Source: Saccoglossus kowalevskii (taxonomy: Eukaryota; Hemichordata; Enteropneusta; Harrimaniidae). From it: a stretch of DNA of 12,337 nucleotides. This document shows positions 6,602-12,337 of the stretch, one piece after another (the first letter of the stretch is position 1; each line of letters starts with the position of its first letter). The stretch lies in NCBI RefSeq assembly GCF_000003605.2, contig NW_003116451.1, forward strand, positions 797,175-809,511. Reading direction: 5' to 3'. The notes under the pieces are model-generated. The model was not told the origin of the DNA. It saw only the letters and a list, made by a program, of their open reading frames with translations, and searched no databases. Both the position numbers and the translations under genes were made by a program.

Positions 6602-9174
6602 CTGTTATAGAAAAAAAAATACTGTGAATGAGCACACTCTATAGTTGTGAAATTACGACAAGATAAACGTTACAATGAAGGGCGGTGGTCGTCGCGCTGC
6701 GCATGTAGACATGTGTTGATAAACATTGATTTTCCCAAACAATTCAATGCGCTATTCTAATGGAAATCACAACTATGAGGTTGACCTGGGCGCGACGCGC
6801 ATTAATTACCGCCGGTGACTCCTTCGATACATTCCAATCATCTAAAAAATACAATTAAAGCTTGGTAACGTCTCAGTTTGTACTCGTTGATCTGCATAAA
6901 TGTCAAAGTCGCCATCTTTGTTTATATCAGACCCATATATCTTGCGCATGCATTTATTTTATTTTATTTATCATTGTTTTTAAAATGGCACATACATGTT
7001 ATTAGATCGTTGTGCATACATCATCGCCTTGGAAATAAAACAATCCTTACCGTCAGGGTCGATACTGTAAACGCCACTGTACTTATAACCAAGATTGGTA
7101 ACATCCATGCAATCACGTGGTACTAAAAAAGAAAGTATCTTTTGTTTATTCCAGTAATAATTACTTACGATACTGGTTGTAACGTAATACGATCTCACGA
7201 TTTTGTTGATTAAAATATTTTGTAAATATCTTACCTTTATGGGTTTTACAAATAAATCTATGTTGATTATTACAATTCGCGTCATTCCAACTCCCAAATT
7301 CGTTCTTGATTTCAACACAATCTTGTTCGAGATAGTTATTTGGTTGTTCTGGAGAAAGAAGATGAATATATGGTAAGCCATATGCGTGGATTATTTTAAA
7401 AATAAATACGTTTATTCGTTTTGTGCTGAAAACACTTAGGAATACAGATGTGAGGAAACATACACGTATCAAAAACGAAACAAAGATTTAATTTTAGCAA
7501 ATTCAATTGAAATTTTGATTTTTGACTTAGATACTTTATGATTTGAGTGAGTCCGTGTTTCGACAATGGAGACAACAAATTATATATGTATCTATCGGTG
7601 CTTTGTTTCATCGATAAAACAGTAAAAAAAATAATTAAAATAAATTGTTCATTTTAGCAACAAATATAAAACATGTCTACAATTTGGCAAAACGTATTAG
7701 GGGCTTGACACAAGCAGTACAATCTGCTTGTTTTAATTGTTCTTACCACATACACTCTGAAACGGTACAATAGTCATTGATACTGCTGATATTGCGTTGC
7801 TATCCCATGAATACACATTGCCAGTACCAATACAGTCTGCAAAATTGACGCCAATTTCATCTGACGTCAAGACTCTGTTCCAAAGGTTGAAAAGCGAGAA
7901 TTCGCCAACAAAGGCCTGGGTGTCGACGAAACCTCCTCCAGGCGAATCCTGCTCTTGGCCAAGAATCAATACCCCTCCGCCATGAATGTACAAACCAGTT
8001 GACAGACCAGTCCCCTCAGCTGCAAGAACACCGTCCTTGTATACCTGCCATTGTCCATTGATTGAAGTCCAAGTCACGCATGCGTGGTGCCACAAATCAT
8101 CACTAAGATCGACCGCTGATTGAGCGCTCTGACCGACGACAAAAGGTTTAACTGAATTGTAGTCATAAACTATGAACTCGTTGTCTGTCTGTTCCGTGGC
8201 ATAGGAGACTGGTGTCCCAGTGTTCGTTGCCGATGACTTCATCCAGAAACATGTTGTTATAGCGTACATATCTGGTAATGTTTGTAGAACAGTCACATAG
8301 GAATATGCGTTTAAAACATATTTATTAGTATCTAGATAAACAAAAAAAAAGAAATGGATTACAAACTGGTTGTAAATAAGTAAAAACATTTTAGTCTTGG
8401 ATAAATCCTACAAATATACTACTTTTGAAGACCAGATTGTTTTTGTTTGTTTTTGCGAATTGGTGTAATAGTTACAATATTGAAAACAACTTGAAGTTGC
8501 TAATAACATTTTTCGTTAAAAATTACAAAAACATTTTCTTAGATACGATAATTTAAAAAAAATACGAAATTGACAAATATGAGAAAGATTCGGGCAATGT
8601 AACTATGCATTCAATATCAAAGCAATCTATTAAAAATGTCGAAAAATCATCTGTTACCAATAATGTCGAAATATCATGTTACCAAAATAACAAATATTTA
8701 CCAAAATTGAAGTGATAATTATCAAATGAATAAATCTGAAGAAGTTCACCCGAGGTACCTTATAGATTCAATATGAAAACCATCAGTCTTCACGAAAATT
8801 TTGAAAATATAATTTTTCAACCAAAAATAACAAAAGATTCATCAAAATAAGAGAACTGAAGATATTGCCATGGAATTGACAAATTTGGGGAGGAACAACT
8901 AAAGATACATTAGTAGTGGACATAAATCCCATAGTGGTGACGCTTTTTAAGCAGTCTAATCCCTGACAACGGTTGCATCATTGTCCATACAATATTCAGC
9001 GTTACGCCGCCTATTATATCAGGTCATATAAAATATCAAACTTTATGTCAACGATTTTAAGTTAACATCCACAGATCCTCGGACGATGACCGGCAACCAG
9101 TAATATTAACATCTCCGATCTGTCAATGAGTCGACAGTGGAGCTAAAAAATATGACAACCATGCAAACAAACAT
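6063..9174 (-). CDS. Secreted chimeric lectin: signal peptide - pentraxin - half C-type lectin - fibrinogen-related domain
   Basis: Five exons read on the minus strand: 9174-9111, 8331-7747, 7348-7235, 7122-7051, 6601-6063. They total 1374 nt, giving 457 residues plus TAG. All four introns are phase 1 with GT...AG ends, so the frame is kept through every junction. Order: hydrophobic signal peptide (1 to about 16), pentraxin (about 23-216), C-terminal half of a C-type lectin domain (217-254), fibrinogen-related domain (about 256-457). All three module families bind sugars, acetyl groups or phosphocholine-like ligands, usually with Ca2+, so a secreted pattern-recognition or opsonin-like role is inferred. 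Exons 2-5 are well supported by domain homology. Exon 1 rests on a good signal peptide, matching phase and a promoter, but its donor (GTTAAT) is weak. The N-terminal half of the C-type lectin domain is not found in any intron. A pseudogene, alternative splicing or two merged genes are possible alternatives, though no internal stops are seen. Confidence 0.75.
6640..6813. repeat. GC-rich interleaved inverted repeats in a lectin intron
   Basis: ATAGTTGTGA (6641-6650) is exactly inverted as TCACAACTAT (6767-6776). Between and after these arms lie two GC/CpG-rich blocks, GGCGGTGGTCGTCGCGC (6681-6697) and GGCGCGACGCGC…ACCGCC (6789-6813), which are imperfectly inverted to each other. The arrangement is A-B-A'-B'. 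It lies in the 449-bp intron between the two fibrinogen exons and stands out from the AT-rich surroundings. It could be a MITE remnant or a CpG-rich regulatory patch. Confidence 0.4.
7051..7122 (-). CDS. Lectin exon 4: N-terminal segment of the fibrinogen-related domain
   Basis: A 72-nt exon, phase 1 on both sides, acceptor TTTTTTAG and donor GTAAGG. It encodes PRDC…SGVYSIDPD, the classic start of a fibrinogen-related domain, with C259 expected to pair with C287 in the next exon. The split codons on both sides give Val and Gly, consistent with the family. Confidence 0.85.
7235..7348 (-). CDS. Lectin exon 3: C-terminal half of a C-type lectin domain
   Basis: A 114-nt exon, phase 1 on both sides, acceptor TTTCTCCAG and donor GTAAGA. 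It encodes QPNNYLEQDCVEI…SWNDANC…HRFICK: a QPN variant of the EPN/QPD sugar-specificity motif, the WND Ca2+ motif, and Cys 2, 3 and 4 of the fold (C227, C242, C250). Cys 1 and the whole WIGL-containing N-terminal half are absent from the 398-bp intron upstream, so C250 has no family partner. Confidence 0.85.
7747..8331 (-). CDS. Lectin exon 2: complete pentraxin domain
   Basis: A 585-nt exon, phase 1 on both sides, acceptor TTTATCTAG and donor GTAAGA. It carries the pentraxin signature HxCxTWxS (HACVTWTS, residues 104-111), the C49-C106 disulfide pair, the Ca2+ ligands TDNE (70-73) and GQEQD (146-150), the QAFVGEF block and a C-terminal Cys pair (C188, C216). Spacing is closest to the neuronal-pentraxin type. 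One usual acidic Ca2+ ligand (E147 in CRP numbering) aligns with Val157, with Asp next to it. Confidence 0.93.
8332..9110 (-). other. Lectin intron 1
   Basis: A 779-bp AT-rich stretch between the predicted signal-peptide exon and the pentraxin exon. Reading both strands I find no further exon; in particular no C-type lectin N-terminal half. Confidence 0.5.
9111..9174 (-). CDS. Lectin exon 1: signal peptide (predicted)
   Basis: An ATG at 9174-9172 opens MFVCMVVIFFSSTVDSLTDR, a short hydrophobic stretch with a plausible cleavage site after about residue 16. The exon must end at a GTTAAT donor (9110-9105), because the frame stops just beyond. That ending is phase 1, exactly what exon 2 requires. 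The donor is poor, so an alternative first exon further upstream is possible. Confidence 0.45.
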
Positions 9175-9206
9175 GAACAAATGTCACGAAAATAACTGTT
9201 AAAACT

Positions 9207-9240
9207 TAGTGTAAAACAATTTCACTACGTCGTAAATATA
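9207..9240 (-). promoter_or_regulatory. Candidate core promoter of the lectin gene
   Basis: On the minus strand TATATTTA (9240-9233) is followed by an initiator match TTACACT (9214-9208) whose A falls at 9212, 28 bp from the start of the TATA. This gives a 37-nt 5' UTR before the ATG at 9174. The spacing supports exon 1 as the true 5' end. Confidence 0.45.
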
Positions 9241-9528
9241 GTGCGCATGAGAGAATTAAATAACACAAAAAAACATAATAAATGAGCCGTAATGAGGTTA
9301 AATGCGGTCATTTCACTTTAGTATGTTTTGTGTGGATTTACAGTTGTGATAAAGTTCTTATAGTATGTGACCAGTGTTCATGGAACACATTAGTTTGATT
9401 ATTTTAATGTTCCTTTTACCTCTGGTGTGACAAGGGCTCACAGAATCTTGTTATCGAGTTTGAATTATTGTACTTGACAAAAGCAAACGTTTTACCAATA
9501 TCACCTGTGATGGCGCATTTCATAACAT

Positions 9529-9628
9529 GTGGGTTCCTCTGGTGACCTTTAACCCCACCTGCCATCTTTTGTGCGTTTCTCTGTGGTGACCTTTAACCCC
9601 ACCTGCCATCTTTTGTGTGTTCCTCGGT
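9529..9628 (+). repeat. 44-bp tandem repeat in the LTR U3, with a third copy at 9878-9908
   Basis: GGTGACCTTTAACCCCACCT and following bases occur at 9541-9584 and 9585-9628, with part of the preceding unit at 9529-9540. The core AACCCCACCTGCCATCTTTTG recurs at 9878-9898, downstream of the TATA and just before the poly(A) signal. U3 tandem repeats often act as enhancers; that role here is inferred. Confidence 0.8.
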
Positions 9629-9781
9629 GAGTGATTTTTGTCATCCTTATCAAGTTTTATCAAGATAGTTATCCTTTACATCTCACTTGTTGAACTACTT
9701 GTACGAGTCGATAATGTGTTACTCTTTGTTGATATGTAATTTTTGGAAGTTTATGATCATTCTTTTGTATCTTTTGATATC

Positions 9782-9790
9782 TATAAAAAG
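9782..9790 (+). promoter_or_regulatory. LTR TATA box
   Basis: TATAAAAAG would set transcription start near 9812. It lies about 140 bp before the LTR poly(A) signal, the usual U3-R order. Confidence 0.6.
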
Positions 9791-9923
9791 TGTTGATGAT
9801 CGTCCCATTGCTATGTACAGGCTGTCGTGTTGCCAAATACTTTTTCTTGTTTTGATATGAATGATATGCATTTTAAAAACCCCACCTGCCATCTTTTGCG
9901 TGTTCCTAGGGGTTCGAAGGAGA

Positions 9924-9929
9924 AATAAA
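9924..9929 (+). promoter_or_regulatory. LTR poly(A) signal
   Basis: AATAAA lies between the predicted transcription start and the end of the LTR, where the R region is expected to end. Confidence 0.6.
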
Positions 9930-10064
9930 GATCAGCAACGTAGAATCGGTTCATCAATCCACAATTGCAATCTCTGGTGTGTTATGATATTTTCATGTAT
10001 GATCACCCAAAATTATATATACGACGCGAATCTTCGACTGACCGTCGAGAAGCCCTTCCACAAA

Positions 10065-10083
10065 TGGTGACCCTGACGTGATT
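10065..10083 (+). promoter_or_regulatory. Primer-binding site complementary to tRNA-Trp
   Basis: TGGTGACCCTGACGTGATT begins 2 bp after the LTR end. It is complementary to the 3' end of tRNA-Trp (consensus site TGGTGACCCCGACGTGATT, also used by avian leukosis-type retroviruses) with one difference, T for C, which still allows a G-U pair. Reverse transcription of the element would start here. Confidence 0.8.
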
Positions 10084-10702
10084 GTGGAATTACTGATGAT
10101 TCGCCGACGATTTTGGTAATAGTTCTCAGTGTTGACTGTTGCTGTGTTTAGCACTTCATACACTGGACATCAAAGACTGGAATTAGGATCTGATTTAAGA
10201 AGCTCCGCTGTGTGCTGACATTCCCTGGTGAGCTGAATGAATGCGTGATCGTTGTTTCAAGGTGAAATCAAGACAAGGGATTTTGTTGACATTTTTACTG
10301 AACTTCTCAAAATTATTGCATTGCAGTAAAAATACTGAACAATTACATAGCACTTATGATATATTAGATTGAAAAACAAATATTACAAAATTTAGATGTC
10401 ATACGAGTTAGGGTACACAGTTTTTTTTATGTTGTGTAACATTAACACATACTTGATATTGGTGGTGCTTATAATTTGTTAGCACAGATAGCATTTAAGA
10501 TTCAAAGTAACAGGTGTCTTGGTGTAGTGACATCGTATTGTATTGTGTCTGGTTACATGTATGTTTTCACTAATTTGATATAGACACATGTAATATTATA
10601 GGTCGATGTAGAGTAGAGTAGTTGCCATTTTTCTAAGTAATTTCTTTGTCTTATTAATATCCTCATGATTAAATAGTATAGTATTTCTGCTCTTTTTTTA
10701 CA
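10084..10702 (+). other. Retroelement leader between primer-binding site and gag
   Basis: A 619-bp untranslated leader, not coding. It includes a donor-like GGTGAGCT near 10226 and a T8 run near 10423. It would normally carry packaging and dimerisation signals, none of which I can define here. Confidence 0.5.
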
Positions 10703-12187
10703 ATGTCAACTGTAGGTGATCTGAGTGTAGGCAATGCAACGGCACAGACAGAGGCTGGTTACATATCTACCAACAGAGGAAGGGCAGGTCAAGTGACGTT
10801 ATCTGTGTTAAATGAACACGAGTTGAATAGTCCTAGACATATGCTGGGAGTGGGTGCAACTGCAGGTAACGTGCAAACTGGTGCAAGCCAGAAAGGTCAG
10901 CCAATACCCCAACTACATCATCAGACTACATACTCCACTATTAATGCATCTGGTCAGCATACCCTGTTCAGACCGAAAGATGGTTATGTTGGTGCAGGTC
11001 CTACTCCAGGTGTTGCTACGACGACAGCTGGTTATAGAAATGCTGTGAGCAAGAATGTTGGCCTGAATCCATTAGCCATGTCAACTCCAACTAACTACCC
11101 GATACCACCAAAGTTTGATATGGAGCCAAGAGTGAAAGTGGGTGGACATGACATGCCACAGTATATACCAGGTCAATTGCCTAGTAACCACAATTATAAT
11201 GATACACCCTCAACACTGCCATACCCTGTTGTTAATCCAACCGCTCCAACCCATCAACCTACCTTTCAGTATAGTGAGGCAGCAAGACCTCAGGCTAACA
11301 TGATCTCTTCACACCAAATCCGAAGTGTACCTCTATTCATGGGTAGTCCAGACGGTAAGATTCTGATCGAGGACTGGGTAAGGGACATGAACTATTTGTT
11401 AAATGCTGGTGCTATGTCATCACATTTGAAGTTCTTGACTATTGTGAGAAATCTTAGTGGCGAGGCTAGGAAACTTGTTCTGAATCTACCACCCAGTCAG
11501 CAGACTCCTGAGAAAGCGTTTGACGAATTATGTTCTGAATATGGTGATGTCCGCTGCTCCTTAGACCCTATGGCTGATTGTTATTCATGTATCCAAAACA
11601 CTAATGAATCTGCTTGTTCATATGCAATTTCACTTGATGCTAGTTTGAGAACCATTGAAGAGAGACAGAATGGTGGATGTCCGCTACCTGACCGTGACTA
11701 CTGCCTCACTCATCAGTTTATGCGGGCCTGCATGATGAAGACATTTACAATTGTGTGTACCCGATGTAGCCATGGAGTTTGAAGTTTCGCGAGTTACAAG
11801 AACAGCTGAGACGTTTATCACATGAAAAGAGGAGAGCTACAGTGACAGTGAAGCCTAAGAAAGCACTGAGTCAACCTGTAGTGATACCTGATACTGGTAA
11901 GGCATCTAAACCTGATAAAAGTAAACAAGATGGTGTTGTAAAGTCTGAGATGACTGAGGTAACAGTTGTTGAAACGAATTGGCATGCAGTCAGGAAGAGC
12001 AAGCAAAAAAATGCTGGCTCCTGAGCAGCAAATAGAGGCCATGACTTCTAAACCTCAGCCTTGTGCAACATATAGGGGTATTTCAGATTATCAGACTCGC
12101 CCCAGTCGCACTGAACCAATTACTTGTTTTAATTGTGGTGAGGAAGGACATATCAGTAGAGGATGTGTTGAACCAAGTAGGATGTAA
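10703..12187 (+). pseudogene. gag: gag, broken (PNMA-like capsid + CCHC knuckle)
   Basis: It would encode the structural protein that forms the particle and binds element RNA. The first frame starts at ATG 10703. Residues 1 to about 200 are Gly/Pro/Thr/Asn-rich and disordered; about 207-345 form a capsid-like region (VPLFMGS…EDWVRDMNYLL…ARKLVLNLPP…DELCSEYGD…) similar to PNMA/ZCCHC12-type Gag. That frame ends at TGA 11780-11782. Homology continues one frame back from about 11740 (one base apparently missing) and meets TAG at 11767-11769. It resumes as FRELQEQLRRL up to an A7 run (12005-12011), where one extra base shifts it again. The third frame carries the zinc knuckle CFNCGEEGHISRGC (CX2CX4HX4C, 12125-12166) and ends at TAA 12185-12187. 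No slippery site fits either shift, so the copy looks inactivated, though sequencing errors could explain the indels. Gag identity is firm. Confidence 0.85.
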
Positions 12188-12337
12188 GAGAATGGTGTTA
12201 GACATAATCCTTTAAACGAATAGAGCCTGTAATTGAAGGGCATGTTACAGGTGACCTTGAGACAACCAGCCCTACTGAGACAGTTACTGAGAAGGCATGT
12301 CTGAGCCAATCTAATGTACATGGTGTCCCGGAACGAA
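12188..12337 (+). other. Gag-pol junction region, open frame running off the window
   Basis: After gag one frame is open from 12208 to the right edge (43 codons, Thr/Glu-rich). It is probably the linker before the protease of pol. No protease or reverse transcriptase motif is reached. Confidence 0.35.

Larger units (their letters stand above)
9331..10062 (+). repeat. 5' LTR (left boundary provisional)
   Basis: The right end is well placed: …CTTCCACA, then AA, then the primer-binding site. The best left end is TGTGGA at 9331, a 6-bp inverted match to TCCACA at the right end. An alternative is TGTGGG at 9529, a 5-bp match. Inside are a TATA box, an AATAAA signal and the 44-bp repeats. The predicted start of R is about 9812 and U5 follows the poly(A) site. 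Confidence 0.65.
9331..12337 (+). mobile_element. LTR retrotransposon, Ty3/gypsy-type, 5' part
   Basis: In order: LTR with TATA and poly(A) signal and ending in CA, 2-bp spacer, primer-binding site for tRNA-Trp, long leader, gag with a capsid-like domain and CCHC knuckle. The element continues past the right edge; pol and the 3' LTR are not visible. The Gag capsid region resembles the PNMA/ZCCHC12-type Gag found in metazoan gypsy elements. Assignment to Ty3/gypsy rests on Gag and is likely but not proven without reverse transcriptase. The left edge is uncertain. Confidence 0.8.

Noticed and set aside
6878-7126. Plus-strand open frame of 82 codons
   Set aside because: It overlaps the well-supported fibrinogen exon on the opposite strand and has no domain, promoter or splice support.
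7396-7611. Minus-strand open frame in the intron before the half C-type lectin exon, considered as the missing N-terminal half
   Set aside because: Its translation lacks the Trp/Cys pattern and WIGL core of a C-type lectin N-terminal half, and it has no suitable phase-1 donor.
9529-9628. Tandem repeat considered as a CRISPR-like array
   Set aside because: The units are contiguous without spacers and lie in the U3 of a eukaryotic LTR.
12005-12011. A7 run considered as a programmed ribosomal frameshift site
   Set aside because: The change of frame here is +1, opposite to A-run -1 slippage, and a second break and a nonsense codon lie nearby, so decay or sequence error fits better.

Overview
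This is animal nuclear DNA, AT-rich with spliced genes (GT...AG introns of about 300 to 800 bp), TATA-type promoters and AATAAA signals. The gene content (a peptide GPCR, a secreted lectin built from pentraxin, C-type-lectin and fibrinogen pieces, and a Ty3/gypsy-type retroelement) suggests a marine invertebrate, either a lophotrochozoan or a non-vertebrate deuterostome. I cannot place it more precisely. No rRNA, canonical tRNA, CRISPR or bacterial operon structure is visible.

Layout. (1) 2-463, plus strand: 3' end of an unrecognised coding region with a poly(A) signal at 504-509. (2) 960-3070, plus strand: three 3' exons of a rhodopsin-family peptide receptor, covering TM3 to the C-terminal tail. 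Its 5' exons are not in the window, so the unknown ORF appears to sit in the receptor's intron or marks its broken 5' side. (3) 3071-6062: mostly noncoding, with a convincing core promoter at 3745-3776 followed by a short possible first exon, a tRNA-like SINE-head candidate and a 44-bp direct repeat. (4) 6063-9174, minus strand: a five-exon lectin gene. Its exons join in frame into a predicted 457-residue protein: signal peptide, pentraxin domain, C-terminal half of a C-type lectin domain, fibrinogen-related domain. Every internal intron is phase 1. A TATA/initiator promoter lies at about 9240-9212. (5) About 9331-12337, plus strand: the 5' part of a Ty3/gypsy-type LTR retrotransposon with 5' LTR, a tRNA-Trp primer-binding site, a leader and a gag gene with CCHC knuckle broken by two frameshifts and a nonsense codon. 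Pol and the 3' LTR lie beyond the window.

The receptor (membrane signalling), the lectin (secreted recognition) and the retroelement (parasitic) are not functionally linked. The most interesting item is the lectin: a pentraxin-fibrinogen chimera carrying only half a C-type lectin domain, with phase-symmetric exons, and a retrotransposon about 100-300 bp upstream of its promoter in divergent orientation.
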